The notes: generated by a model not told the origin, from the letters alone. DNA of 64,000 nucleotides from Pseudidiomarina sediminum DSM 21906 (GCF_000423165.1 NZ_AUHL01000005.1:124001-188000), one strand, 5' to 3'; positions 29,055 through 37,595 are shown, counted from the stretch's first letter. Made by a program: numbers and translations.

Positions 29055-29077
29055 CCACAGTTTCCCAGGAGAACGCT

Positions 29078-30550
29078 ATGAGCAGTACTATTGTTGACAA
29101 CCAAGCGCCCTTTGGTGAAAAACACGGGCCTTTCGTAATGGGCGCATATGCGCCCGTTGCAGAAGAACTTGTCCTTACTGACTTGCCGGTTGAGGGTTCC
29201 ATTCCAACAGACCTTAACGGGGTCTATTTACGCAATGGGCCGAACCCAATGTTTGCGCCTAAAGGGTCGTACCATATCTTCGATGGCGACGGCATGATTC
29301 ATGCGGGCCTGTTCCACAATGGCCGCTTTACCTACCGCAACAAATATGTGCAAACAGCTGACTTAGAGAAGAAAAAAGCCGCCGGTGAAGACTTATTTTG
29401 GAGTGTCACCACGTCGGTCAAAGACAGCAGCGATAAACCTATGGCTGATGCTGCAAACACCGATATTATCGGTTTTGCAGGAAATGCCGTAGCGACTTGG
29501 TACTTGGCTGGTATTCCGCACATTATTGACCCTATCTCGCTCGATACCATTAAAGCTGCTCCAGAATACGTTAGCGGCTTAGGCAAGGGAATGTCGGCAC
29601 ATTGTAAAGTGGATGAAGTCACCGGTGAGTTGCTCTACTTCGACTACTATACACAAAAGCCACATATGAGCTACGGCGTTGTCAGTCCAGAGGGTCAACT
29701 TATTCATCATGTACCGGTAGAGTTACCGGGGGATCGTTTAATGCACGATATGGCGATTACCGAGCACTACTCGATATTGCATGATGTCCCGTTGTACCAT
29801 GACACTGCAGCGTTGAAAGCAGGTCGTCATAAAATCATTTTTAATTCACAGTTACCAATGCGCTTTGGCGTGATCCCTCGCATGGGAAGCTCAGACAGCG
29901 TGCAATGGTTCAATTTCTCTCCCTGTTTCATCTACCACGTTGTCAACGCTTGGGAAGAAGGCGATGAAATTGTCATGGTCGCGTGCCGTTATATGCCTGC
30001 AAAACACGACGACGGTAGTATCGACGAACAACGCACCGCAAAAATGATCGCGACCCTTGCTATGGACGCCCGCTTGTGGCGCTACCGTATGAACGTGAAA
30101 ACAGGTGAAACCCACGAAGAATGTCTCAACGACGAACACAATGTGGAGTTCCCAGGGTACAACAGTGCTATGACAGGGCGTAAAACTCAGTGGGCTTATC
30201 TCGTTGATCATCATCCCAATACGCTACGTTGGACCGGCATTCGCAAAATGAACACCGATACAGGTGAGAGCTGCGGCGCCTGGTCAGATGACCATGACCA
30301 TTGCTGGTACAGTGAACCATGGTTTGCGCCTGCGGATAACGCGCAAAGTGAAGACCATGGTTATGTGGTTACCTTCTGCTGGAACGACAAAACTTGCATT
30401 CAACAACTGCAAATTTTTGATGCGCAAAATGTTGGCCAAGGGCCGATTGCACGTATTACCTTGCCGCAGCGTATTCCCGCTGGATTCCATGCGTGCTGGA
30501 TGAAACCAAACCAGATTGCGACCTGGCATCAACTCGACAACTCGTTTTAG
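29078..30550 (+). CDS. Carotenoid/lignostilbene cleavage oxygenase
   Basis: 490 aa, RPE65/CCD family, splitting a C=C bond of a conjugated substrate with O2 to give two carbonyl products. The four iron-binding His are all in place at H175 (MSAHCK), H223 (LMHDMA), H287 (FIYHVVN) and H471 (GFHACW). The family start NGVYLRNGPNP and FDGDGMIHA are clear. Substrates can be carotenoids, apocarotenals, stilbenes or phenylpropenes; sequence alone does not decide. CAGGAG lies upstream. The gene ends the operon before a bidirectional terminator. Aldehyde products would suit the PaaN-like dehydrogenase. Confidence 0.93.
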   Translation: MSSTIVDNQAPFGEKHGPFVMGAYAPVAEELVLTDLPVEGSIPTDLNGVYLRNGPNPMFAPKGSYHIFDGDGMIHAGLFHNGRFTYRNKYVQTADLEKKKAAGEDLFWSVTTSVKDSSDKPMADAANTDIIGFAGNAVATWYLAGIPHIIDPISLDTIKAAPEYVSGLGKGMSAHCKVDEVTGELLYFDYYTQKPHMSYGVVSPEGQLIHHVPVELPGDRLMHDMAITEHYSILHDVPLYHDTAALKAGRHKIIFNSQLPMRFGVIPRMGSSDSVQWFNFSPCFIYHVVNAWEEGDEIVMVACRYMPAKHDDGSIDEQRTAKMIATLAMDARLWRYRMNVKTGETHEECLNDEHNVEFPGYNSAMTGRKTQWAYLVDHHPNTLRWTGIRKMNTDTGESCGAWSDDHDHCWYSEPWFAPADNAQSEDHGYVVTFCWNDKTCIQQLQIFDAQNVGQGPIARITLPQRIPAGFHACWMKPNQIATWHQLDNSF

Positions 30551-30572
30551 AATCAAGGTTCTCCCCAAAGTT

Positions 30573-30608
30573 AAAACGCCCAACCAGTATTACTGATTGG
30601 GCGTTTTT
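30573..30608. terminator. Bidirectional intrinsic terminator
   Basis: A long near-perfect stem (AAAACGCCCAA / TTGGGCGTTTT with inner CAGTA / TACTG) has flanking A- and T-runs. It lies between the convergent oxygenase and HxlR genes and overlaps the HxlR stop codon. Confidence 0.93.
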
Positions 30609-31572
30609 ATTTGGCTGAACTTTTACTTATTTGCAGGGTGTAGCTGACCTCTGTCGGCTGCACTGGTTGTTGACATTCGGAGCAGAGCATCTCAAAGGCT
30701 AAAGGCTGTCCGCAGGTTGTGTGCGTAAGTAATAAGGGCGGTCCTTCTGGCGAAGGCAACCACTTATCACCCCACTTTAATAACGCCACAATAATCGGAT
30801 AAATCGCCAAACCTTTCGGTGTCAGTTTGTATTCAATACGCCGCGAATCCGTCGGCACCTGATTGGTTGTAAGTACGCCCTCTTCAACCAATTCAGACAG
30901 TCGACCGGCGAGGATATTGGTTGCAATCGCCGTTTCTTTAAGGATTTCTTGGTATTGATTCACTCCGGTAAAAATAGAGCGTAAGATCAACATTGACCAG
31001 CGGTCACCAATGATCTGAATAATTTCGTCATGCAAGACAGTATTACCACTCGACTTGGTCGACTTACGCCGACGCGCACTGTAGGTGGCTTCCATTAGAC
31101 CTACACCTGGCCCTTTTTCCCAAGCCATATCACGCGGGCTGATCTCACCTTTACAGGCATTGCACGCTGGGTAAGGTTGTGTAACTTTGCCACAATTTTT
31201 GTGCGTAAGAACCACTTCGAGTTTACCAGGTTTAATACTCCACTTGCGCTCCCAATAAAGCATAGCAAGCGCCAAAGGAAAAAAGTCTAAAAAGCGCTCC
31301 GTCGCCCGGTATTCATAACGTTTCGGTCGACTGCTGTATTCAACCCGCGTCAAACAGTCGTTATTGATAAGACGCTTTAAACGATCACTCACGACCGGCT
31401 TGAGTAAGCCTGTTTGGCGGCAAAACTCATCAAAGCGACGCGCACCCAACCAGTAGCTTTGGATCACCAAAAGAGTTGGCGCATCGCCAACAACTTCAAG
31501 CGCGCGCCAAATGGAGCAGGTTTGAATGAGTTTTACATTACTTGGGGTGGTCGACAATTGACTAAAATCCAC
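30607..31572 (-). CDS. Tandem HxlR-type regulator with two HCCC metal motifs
   Basis: 321 aa, about twice a normal HxlR protein. It consists of two HxlR winged-helix domains in one chain (about 15-112 and 178-272). The first begins CSIWRALEVVGD like classic HxlR, while the second has lost that Cys. After each domain comes an identical pattern H-x2-C-x9-C-x2-C: H124, C127, C137, C140 and H284, C287, C297, C300. This is probably a zinc knuckle. HxlR proteins normally work as dimers and sense aldehydes or redox state, so this is a built-in dimer. It converges on the oxygenase and likely regulates the locus. The start is GTG 31572; no good ribosome site is seen, so the start is uncertain. Confidence 0.86.
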   Translation of the reverse strand: MDFSQLSTTPSNVKLIQTCSIWRALEVVGDAPTLLVIQSYWLGARRFDEFCRQTGLLKPVVSDRLKRLINNDCLTRVEYSSRPKRYEYRATERFLDFFPLALAMLYWERKWSIKPGKLEVVLTHKNCGKVTQPYPACNACKGEISPRDMAWEKGPGVGLMEATYSARRRKSTKSSGNTVLHDEIIQIIGDRWSMLILRSIFTGVNQYQEILKETAIATNILAGRLSELVEEGVLTTNQVPTDSRRIEYKLTPKGLAIYPIIVALLKWGDKWLPSPEGPPLLLTHTTCGQPLAFEMLCSECQQPVQPTEVSYTLQISKSSAK

Positions 31573-31747
31573 ATTGATAGAGGGCGGTGATTCACTGGGC
31601 TAATGCCCTTTAAATCAAGCGTTCGTTTACTAAATCGATACCGGATATTATCCGAAAAAGTGCCCAGTAATGCAAGGAACTGCCGGCTCTGATGCTTGAT
31701 AGCTAGTGTTGCGCGTTACTCGTCACAACATCGGTGGGAAAAGACCA

Positions 31748-33088
31748 TCAAATGGTTTGCAAAAGCGTTTTTCTGCGCAGACCTAGGTAGAGCGTCCAGG
31801 TGATCAGAGCATCGATCGTCATACCTATTCCAAACATCAGCGTAATGCGCTCCAAAGTAGGAACGAAAACGCCAAACTGGTAGAGAATAAATGCGCTACC
31901 GTAGAACAGAATGTTCACAATCAGCGACTGGTACAACATCAAGTCCGTTCGTCCCAGCCCATAAAAATAACTATCAACCACATTATTGAGGGTAAATATC
32001 GCGTAGAAGCCTACCATTAACCAAACAACATTCGTCACAGGTAGTGATGGTTGCACGCCCATAACGTTGCTAATAAAACCCTCCCAAGTCGATGCACTCA
32101 CAAGCCAAATCAGAACAATGCCGAGACTCAGCCATAAGTAACTGCGCAGGCGCTCTTCCGTAAGTCCATTACTGGTCGCGGTGTCTCGCTTAATCAACTG
32201 TCCTAACGCAAGCACAGGCAGCAACAACCATCCCCAAATAAACTGATTCGCGACCCAAAAGTTGCCGGCTTGTCGAACCTCGTTGATGAGCTGCAATATC
32301 ATGATCACGAAGGCAGCATTTCTAACGAAAGACTCTAGACCGGACTTCCAACCAATTAGCCACCACTCGCGCAACCAGTTATGACTGATCCAACCAGAAT
32401 AACTTCTTTGCAGCACAATACCGCAGCGCGATAGATAAACGAGAGCGATGAGCGCAAGTACTCCATTAACCACGAGGTTACTCACGGCGATACCCATCAC
32501 GCCTAGCTGCAATGAGTAAGCATGTTGGCTCACCAAAAAACTGTCACAAAGTATCGTTAGCAAGGATTGCGTAATCAGAAACCAATACAGATGTCTTTGC
32601 CGATTTTTCAGAAGCAGCACTAACGACACAAACGCATAAACACTCGAAAGTAAAATCGCGATAGATTCCAAGCGAATATACTGCGCAGTCTGCAGCCAAA
32701 GCCCCTCTTGTTGCTTGACCGCTTGCACGAATTCAGGCGCGAACACAAGTACAATGAAGGTCAGCCCTGCGTAGCTCATTAGAGTCACCAGCAGCGCAAC
32801 GCCCGCTCTGGCGCGAAACTCCTCTGTATGTTTGATAACGCTGCCAAGAATAAAAGCTAGTGGCACCAATAGCGCCTCTTTTAGAACTTCATAGCCGACG
32901 TTTAACCAGGTCACTTGTGCGGCAATGGTAAAAGCTGAGGCGCTTGGCAGCGCGCCCAAAAAATGAACGCGTGTGGTGGCATAGATTAACGGAATAAATT
33001 GGGTCAGGATTAACGCCAACCACAAACGATAATTAATCGCTTTGAATGCTTCGAAATGCAACCCGTTAGTCCTACGCCACCTAACCAA
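31748..33088 (-). CDS. MATE-family transporter
   Basis: 446 aa polytopic membrane protein with about 12 hydrophobic segments. Its two-half arrangement matches MatE multidrug/sodium antiporters (the N-terminal FKAINYRLWLALILTQFIPLI, a repeated half from about 230). No ATG exists near the 5' end. The frame begins with TTG 33088, and TTG 33061 with TAGGA upstream is an alternative, so the start is not settled. It lies 20 bp after the periplasmic protein gene on the same strand. The transported compound is unknown. Confidence 0.78.
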   Translation of the reverse strand: MVRWRRTNGLHFEAFKAINYRLWLALILTQFIPLIYATTRVHFLGALPSASAFTIAAQVTWLNVGYEVLKEALLVPLAFILGSVIKHTEEFRARAGVALLVTLMSYAGLTFIVLVFAPEFVQAVKQQEGLWLQTAQYIRLESIAILLSSVYAFVSLVLLLKNRQRHLYWFLITQSLLTILCDSFLVSQHAYSLQLGVMGIAVSNLVVNGVLALIALVYLSRCGIVLQRSYSGWISHNWLREWWLIGWKSGLESFVRNAAFVIMILQLINEVRQAGNFWVANQFIWGWLLLPVLALGQLIKRDTATSNGLTEERLRSYLWLSLGIVLIWLVSASTWEGFISNVMGVQPSLPVTNVVWLMVGFYAIFTLNNVVDSYFYGLGRTDLMLYQSLIVNILFYGSAFILYQFGVFVPTLERITLMFGIGMTIDALITWTLYLGLRRKTLLQTI

Positions 33089-33108
33089 ACTTCTGTTTCA
33101 ACGTGCGG

Positions 33109-33876
33109 TTATTTTGACAGTTGCACGCGCACAAACCGTGCAGGTTTGATATCCATCACCAACCCAGAAGTTAAGGTTGCGGCCTCATGTCCCACCCATA
33201 GCGGCCCTTGTTGATACAGGTGTAAATTCATCATTCCCTGCGCACCTTTTAGAATAATGCCATTACTGGTGTCAGGCATGGACTGTTTTTCATGAGGGAT
33301 AGCAACCAACTTGCCGAAACTGTAATTTTCAACATCGACGCGACCATCAGGGTACTCCAACAACGCAACGATACTGCTCGTTGCCGCATGACCGACAATT
33401 CCCAAGTACAGTGTCGGAGTTTCTGCGGCATCGTGCGCTTGTGTTGATCTCAAGAGCTCCGCGTGACGCGCCGTAAAGCGGTCCGCAGCAGGCAGATCCT
33501 GCACTGGTTGCAGGTGATACGAGTCAGTCAACAGGTGCTGTTCTGACGCATCGTGATGCAATTCCAACACCCGCAATCCATTCCCAGGATCAGGCGCTAA
33601 GATCAGTTGCGCGTCAGCAAACGTTACCGTGCATTTAAGTGCGTCACACTTGAGCGGAGCGGGCTTGGTTGTTTGCCGTTTCATTTGCAAAAAACCGCTC
33701 GACAGCGATGAACTAATAAATGCAGCCTCACCATTCTCTGACACCATCAGCAAGTTGTAAGTAAAGCTTGTACGCTCAACCCCCTCATAGACGCCACTGG
33801 CGATCTCGAGCTTTGCCGGCGCTGCAATCGCAGGTAAATTCAAAAGTGCAAAAACACCCAAAAGTATCCGTTTCAT
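33109..33876 (-). CDS. Periplasmic protein of unknown function
   Basis: 255 aa with an N-terminal signal peptide (MKRILLGVFALLNLPAIAAPA), so it is exported. There are two Cys at about 77-82 (CDALKC), perhaps a disulfide. The mature part is beta-rich with no motif I recognise. It precedes the MATE transporter by 20 bp and is probably co-transcribed with it. The gene is convincing; the function is not known. Confidence 0.75.
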   Translation of the reverse strand: MKRILLGVFALLNLPAIAAPAKLEIASGVYEGVERTSFTYNLLMVSENGEAAFISSSLSSGFLQMKRQTTKPAPLKCDALKCTVTFADAQLILAPDPGNGLRVLELHHDASEQHLLTDSYHLQPVQDLPAADRFTARHAELLRSTQAHDAAETPTLYLGIVGHAATSSIVALLEYPDGRVDVENYSFGKLVAIPHEKQSMPDTSNGIILKGAQGMMNLHLYQQGPLWVGHEAATLTSGLVMDIKPARFVRVQLSK

Positions 33877-34002
33877 AGTGAGTTACATCCATCCATAGCG
33901 AAAGTGAATCTGATTGATATTAACATTTTAGAAACATAACAGAATTACCCTAGAGATAAAATGGGGTTGCGGCCAATTTCATAAAACTGTATAACTACTT
34001 AA

Positions 34003-34018
34003 CTGTACAAACATACAG
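34003..34018. promoter_or_regulatory. LexA (SOS) box
   Basis: CTGT-N8-ACAG (CTGTACAAACATACAG) is a perfect match to the gammaproteobacterial LexA operator. It lies 31 bp upstream of the yebG start, so it should repress yebG until DNA damage. Confidence 0.9.
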
Positions 34019-34049
34019 TATTAATTCTGAATGCTCATGAGGACAAATA

Positions 34050-34373
34050 ATGGCAGTTGTGACGCAATACGTTGTAGTTCGAAACGGAGAGGAAAAAATG
34101 ACATTTACCAGCAAAGCTGAAGCCGACGCCCATGACAAAATGCTGGATATGGTCGATGAACTCCTCCCGTTACTGGAACGCAGTGAAGCTGTAAACGACG
34201 AACAAAAATTAGAAGACCTCGCCTTCTTCCTTGCCCGCGAACGCGAGCAAGTACTGATCGCCCTCGGCGCGAAAAAGCCAGCCAAGAAAAAAGCTCCCAA
34301 GCCGGCGGCAAAAGTCGAGCCTGAAGCCGAGAAAGCTGACGCCACAGCAGAAGCTGCGAGCGACGCGGCGTAA
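34050..34373 (+). CDS. yebG: YebG, SOS-inducible small protein
   Basis: 107 aa. The N-terminal two-thirds follow E. coli YebG (MAV-QYVVVRNGEEKMTFTS, then KAEADAHDKMLD). The C-terminus is a Lys/Ala/Glu-rich, probably disordered tail (AKKPAKKKAPKPAAK). YebG is DNA-damage-induced; its biochemical role is uncertain. A LexA box sits upstream and a terminator directly downstream. The integrative element begins 57 bp after its stop. Confidence 0.92.
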   Translation: MAVVTQYVVVRNGEEKMTFTSKAEADAHDKMLDMVDELLPLLERSEAVNDEQKLEDLAFFLAREREQVLIALGAKKPAKKKAPKPAAKVEPEAEKADATAEAASDAA

Positions 34374-34393
34374 TCTTACTGACGAGCAGGCAC

Positions 34394-34421
34394 AAAAAAG
34401 CCGCTCATTGAGCGGCTTTTT
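34394..34421 (+). terminator. Intrinsic terminator after yebG
   Basis: GCCGCTC / GAGCGGC stem with an ATT loop (34400-34416), flanked by an A-run and a T-run. It ends just before the att repeat at 34430. Confidence 0.9.
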
Positions 34422-34429
34422 ATTGAATG

Positions 34430-34455
34430 TGGTGGAGCTGGCGGGAGTTGAACCC
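34430..34455. repeat. Attachment site (distal), copy of the ssrA 3' end
   Basis: 26 bp identical to 39747-39772, the last 26 bases of the tmRNA gene on the minus strand (acceptor CCA end and part of the T-arm). The two copies bound the 5.3-kb element, and the identity stops at 34456. This is the signature of site-specific integration by a tyrosine recombinase. Confidence 0.93.
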
Positions 34456-34486
34456 ATAGTAAACCCTTTTTTATTAAACAGTTAAA

Positions 34487-35050
34487 CTACTTGTGCGACT
34501 CATCGCAACTATCTGTACATTGAGTTTCGTTTGTTAAATCTACCGAAACCGTTTCAATATTGTTGAAACAGGCCAAGAGCACCGACATTCCTGACAGCAA
34601 CAAAAACATGAATGTATGGAATAATGGTGCACGCCTCGAACTAGATAGCTGTATCCCCAATATCGAGCTATCGGCACTCGCCTTTTTTATATGCTGCGTA
34701 AGTTGCACCTCTGTCATTCTTCTATTTATCTCAGACTCGACTAGTAGGCCTGCCTTCACGCTACCCAGCAAAAACGGCGTATACCATTTCACGTCTAGAA
34801 ACCAGATTACAACCCAAAACAGTGCACCAAACATCAATAATGCCGAAGCTACTGGTATACTAAAACCCGCATCTGTTAGGGTCATCTCATACCCTGAGCG
34901 AAAAGTCAAACCTGCGGCGCCCACCAACGCAGCTACAAGAATAAAGCCTAAATGCCGAACTTTCATAGCAACATCGTTAAAATGGCGCTGAGTCTCAACA
35001 ATCTCTTTCCAAACTGTGATCTGATTTTCGAGAATATCTTTATCGTTCAT
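34487..35050 (-). CDS. Three-TM membrane protein, element cargo
   Basis: 187 aa. A cytoplasmic-looking helical start (1-32) is followed by TM segments at about 33-50, 65-86 and 143-162. Between them is a roughly 55-residue charged helical region, and the tail contains two Cys. I do not recognise a family. The early TM hairpin plus amphipathic helix recalls SLATT-like membrane effectors, but this is only shape similarity. Its start overlaps the HAD gene stop (ATGA at 35047-35050), so the two are translationally coupled and probably act together. Confidence 0.72.
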   Translation of the reverse strand: MNDKDILENQITVWKEIVETQRHFNDVAMKVRHLGFILVAALVGAAGLTFRSGYEMTLTDAGFSIPVASALLMFGALFWVVIWFLDVKWYTPFLLGSVKAGLLVESEINRRMTEVQLTQHIKKASADSSILGIQLSSSRRAPLFHTFMFLLLSGMSVLLACFNNIETVSVDLTNETQCTDSCDESHK

Positions 35051-35934
35051 GCTTTTTTTTTTCTAAAGTTGATTATTTCCAAAAGCTGATCAAACCGATC
35101 TATGGTGTAATCTGGCTTCAAATGCTTACTATTCCTTTTGATTTCCTGCTCTCGCTCAACATCTGCATCGGTCCAATGAGTAACGGCTTGCAGTAGTTCA
35201 TATCTTCTATCATCCCCTTCGAAGTGGCCCGTACCATATTTCGCGAAAACAGCTGTAACGCCTGCTTGGAGGGCCATTTCTACGTCTTTCATTTCACTAT
35301 CACCCACATACACGCATTCCTCGGGCGTAGCGCCTATCTCTTTTATAATATCGAGTAATAATCGTGGATTTGGCTTTAATTCACCTTCGGGCGTATGTTT
35401 TGATTTCATAAAATCAAAGGTAATTTCGGTTCGTTGCTCTTCCTCAATCGGAACACTATGATCTGAGGGTGAATATAATATTTCAATAAAATAATCTAGG
35501 CCTAGGCGTTTGAGACGGTTCTTGGTGTACCATTCCTTTGATTCAGTATAAGCAATAACCCTTACTCGTCGAGATTTAAGTTCAGCCAAGGTGTCGTAAA
35601 CACCTTTATATAACTTTAGATGGGTCATCCTCTCACTGCGGTAAGCATGAATAGCCTCACTCAGTTCGTCATTAATTCTTTGTCTTGAGCCATATTTTTT
35701 TTGTAAAGACGGTAGTTTTTCGAGTACAAACGCATATTCCGCAGTGCCGTGCTCTCTGTGTACTGGACGAATTTCTTTTATTAATTGCTCTTTTGAAATA
35801 CCGGAGATTTCGACCACACGTTCGAGCATCGCATTAAACGAGCTGTACCAGATTTCAAACCAGTCATATAAAGTATTGTCTAAATCGGTAATGAGAACTG
35901 ACTTACTAGGTTTATACACTTGATAAAACTCCAT
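35047..35934 (-). CDS. HAD-superfamily hydrolase, element cargo
   Basis: 295 aa. All four HAD motifs are visible: DLDNT with D17 and D19 (I), T130 in AYTES (II), K187 in LKPNP (III), and D212 and D217 in GDSEMKD (IV). The inserted helical cap lies at about 25-110. It is a probable phosphatase; the substrate (nucleotide, phosphosugar or protein) is unknown. It starts 78 bp after the integrase stop with a weak ribosome site. It is the larger half of the two-gene cargo and looks more AT-rich than the chromosome around it. Confidence 0.82.
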   Translation of the reverse strand: MEFYQVYKPSKSVLITDLDNTLYDWFEIWYSSFNAMLERVVEISGISKEQLIKEIRPVHREHGTAEYAFVLEKLPSLQKKYGSRQRINDELSEAIHAYRSERMTHLKLYKGVYDTLAELKSRRVRVIAYTESKEWYTKNRLKRLGLDYFIEILYSPSDHSVPIEEEQRTEITFDFMKSKHTPEGELKPNPRLLLDIIKEIGATPEECVYVGDSEMKDVEMALQAGVTAVFAKYGTGHFEGDDRRYELLQAVTHWTDADVEREQEIKRNSKHLKPDYTIDRFDQLLEIINFRKKKA

Positions 35935-35988
35935 TTATTTTTTTATGAGTGTAACCCATGTTATGCGCGGGATAAATCCGATAAGGAT

Positions 35989-36011
35989 TAACACTGTTTA
36001 GCATAGTGTTA
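35989..36011. repeat. Hairpin between integrase and HAD genes
   Basis: TAACACT / AGTGTTA arms around a 9-nt loop in the 79-bp gap. There is no T-run on the minus strand, so it may be a processing site, operator or weak terminator between the recombination genes and the cargo. Confidence 0.4.
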
Positions 36012-36013
36012 GT

Positions 36014-37087
36014 TTAATTCCTAATCCAACGACCATAAACTTTCCAAATCATCGCACAATCTTTGTGCCCAAGTTGCTGAGCAACCCAAAGCGGGTTGCA
36101 CCCCACAGACAAAAGTGAGGACGCATAGGTATGCCTACACGCATACGGCTTTCTATATTCGACGCCGGATATTCTCACTGCGGGCACCCAGTATCGATCA
36201 CGCGGAATACTATCATTCCCCCAACGTTTGTGGGTTTTAGGATCTCGGAACACGTACCCAGTATATTCTCGTAACCTATTCAAAACTCCCAAAGCTTTTG
36301 GGTGAAGCTCATGTGTTCGGTTACTCCCTGCGGTTTTCGTACCTGCCTTGCGCCCTTTTACAATTGATTCACGAATGAAAATCACTCCACGTTCCATATC
36401 AACGTTTTCCCATCTCAAGCCGATTTGCTCTCCTGTTCTCAACCCTGTCCAGAATGCAAATTCATAAAAGTCTCGAACGTACCCCTGTGGCAATGCTGCT
36501 AAAATTCTCTCACGTTCATCGTTGTTAAAGGGCTCTACTTCTTCGCGTTCGGTTTTTAGGCGCTTAACACTTTTCATAGGATTTCGTATGAGGATGTCAT
36601 CATAAAGCAAATAATCAAACGCTTGGCTTAGTAGACTTTGTACCTCGTTAGCTGTTTTGGGGTTAAGTTTGGTTTTACGCTGCCACTCGCGAAAGTGAGA
36701 TGGTTTAAAATCGCAAACACGAATATGCCCGAAGTTTGGCAATATGTGGTTATCCATGCGGCCACTGTTCGTTTTGAGCGTACTGTAAGCCCAATTTTTG
36801 TGACTTTGCTTGAACCATTCTTCGCACATTTCAGCAATAGTAAGAAGTGCAGCTTTATTATCGGAAAATTCGAATGCCAGCTTACTCTCTGGAAATTCAC
36901 TCGCGTAGTCGAACTCACCAAAATCAATCTTCATTTGAACTCGATCACGCTTGCGTTTAACGAGTTTAAGGTTCTCGGGTGTGGGTTCGACGCGCACCGT
37001 TTCACGACAGCGACGACCTTTGAAGATAAATTCCATGCGAATCGAGTGTTTGCCAACACTGATGCCAGGATATTGAGATGCTTTCAT
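36014..37087 (-). CDS. Tyrosine integrase
   Basis: 357 aa phage-type site-specific recombinase. An N-terminal arm-binding region (GISVGKHSIRMEFIFKGRRCR) is followed by a SAM-like core-binding domain (about 80-175) and a catalytic domain (about 180-357). Active-site residues are R217 (TGLRTGE), R318-H319 (ACRHTYAS), H341 (LGHKD) and the nucleophile Y351 (VYGRW). It should integrate and excise the element at the ssrA 3' end, as the flanking 26-bp repeats show. Its ATG lies 2 bp after the stop of the AlpA/Xis-like gene, an operon arrangement. Confidence 0.93.
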   Translation of the reverse strand: MKASQYPGISVGKHSIRMEFIFKGRRCRETVRVEPTPENLKLVKRKRDRVQMKIDFGEFDYASEFPESKLAFEFSDNKAALLTIAEMCEEWFKQSHKNWAYSTLKTNSGRMDNHILPNFGHIRVCDFKPSHFREWQRKTKLNPKTANEVQSLLSQAFDYLLYDDILIRNPMKSVKRLKTEREEVEPFNNDERERILAALPQGYVRDFYEFAFWTGLRTGEQIGLRWENVDMERGVIFIRESIVKGRKAGTKTAGSNRTHELHPKALGVLNRLREYTGYVFRDPKTHKRWGNDSIPRDRYWVPAVRISGVEYRKPYACRHTYASSLLSVGCNPLWVAQQLGHKDCAMIWKVYGRWIRN

Positions 37088-37089
37088 AG

Positions 37090-37275
37090 TTAGCCCCTCT
37101 CAACCCAGCGTTCGTACTCCACGATATTAATGAAGTAGCGACGATTGCGAATTGTGAAATGTTTAGCGACCATCCAGCGGCCGTTACGGATCAGCGCGTA
37201 AACTGATTTACGAGTGAAGCCTGTTTCCTCACAGAATTTGTCGAGCTTCACCCATTTGGTAGAAGTAGTATTCAT
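37090..37275 (-). CDS. AlpA/excisionase-like DNA-binding protein
   Basis: 61 aa from ATG 37275. It has a winged HTH of the MerR/AlpA type (WVKLDKFCEETGFTRKSVYA, then GRWMVAKHFTIRNRRYFIN). Such proteins direct excision or switch on integrase genes. The frame stays open upstream to 37575, but the extra part (rich in Arg/Thr/Leu, no motif) looks non-coding; the ribosome site at 37275 is weak, so the start is uncertain. It is immediately followed by the integrase. Confidence 0.75.
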   Translation of the reverse strand: MNTTSTKWVKLDKFCEETGFTRKSVYALIRNGRWMVAKHFTIRNRRYFINIVEYERWVERG

Positions 37276-37595
37276 TTGCAGTACCAATAGCCTCGTGGCT
37301 ATCTTTGATAGCCAGATTAGTCCTAATGCAGCACGGCAAATAGCCGAGCGCATATCGCGAGTGAGACTGCCATTGGTAGTAAAATGAATTGTATAAAAAC
37401 AATAAAGGATTTGCGTTTTAGGACTATGGGGGCCGTTTAGGTTATCGTATCGTTCAAGCGGTTTAAGTCTATCGGACCGAGTTTTAGGTGCTGCCCCTGC
37501 ATGGCACTGTGTATTTTTCCAAATATGTCTTTGAGTCTGCAATGTGTCGTTTTCTGACAGTCTCGAAGCAAACATAATCCAACCTCAACAATCTG
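37276..37595. other. Non-coding stretch inside the element
   Basis: About 320 bp with no gene I can support. It probably holds the promoter of the Xis/integrase operon. I saw no clear repeat or promoter pair. Confidence 0.4.

Noticed and set aside
34430-34455. A second tRNA or tmRNA gene
   Set aside because: Only 26 bases of the tmRNA 3' end are present, with no matching acceptor or D-arm sequence; it is the att duplicate.
37090-37575. 161-aa version of the Xis-like protein
   Set aside because: The first 100 residues have no domain and look like read-through of non-coding DNA; the HTH protein fits the start at 37275.
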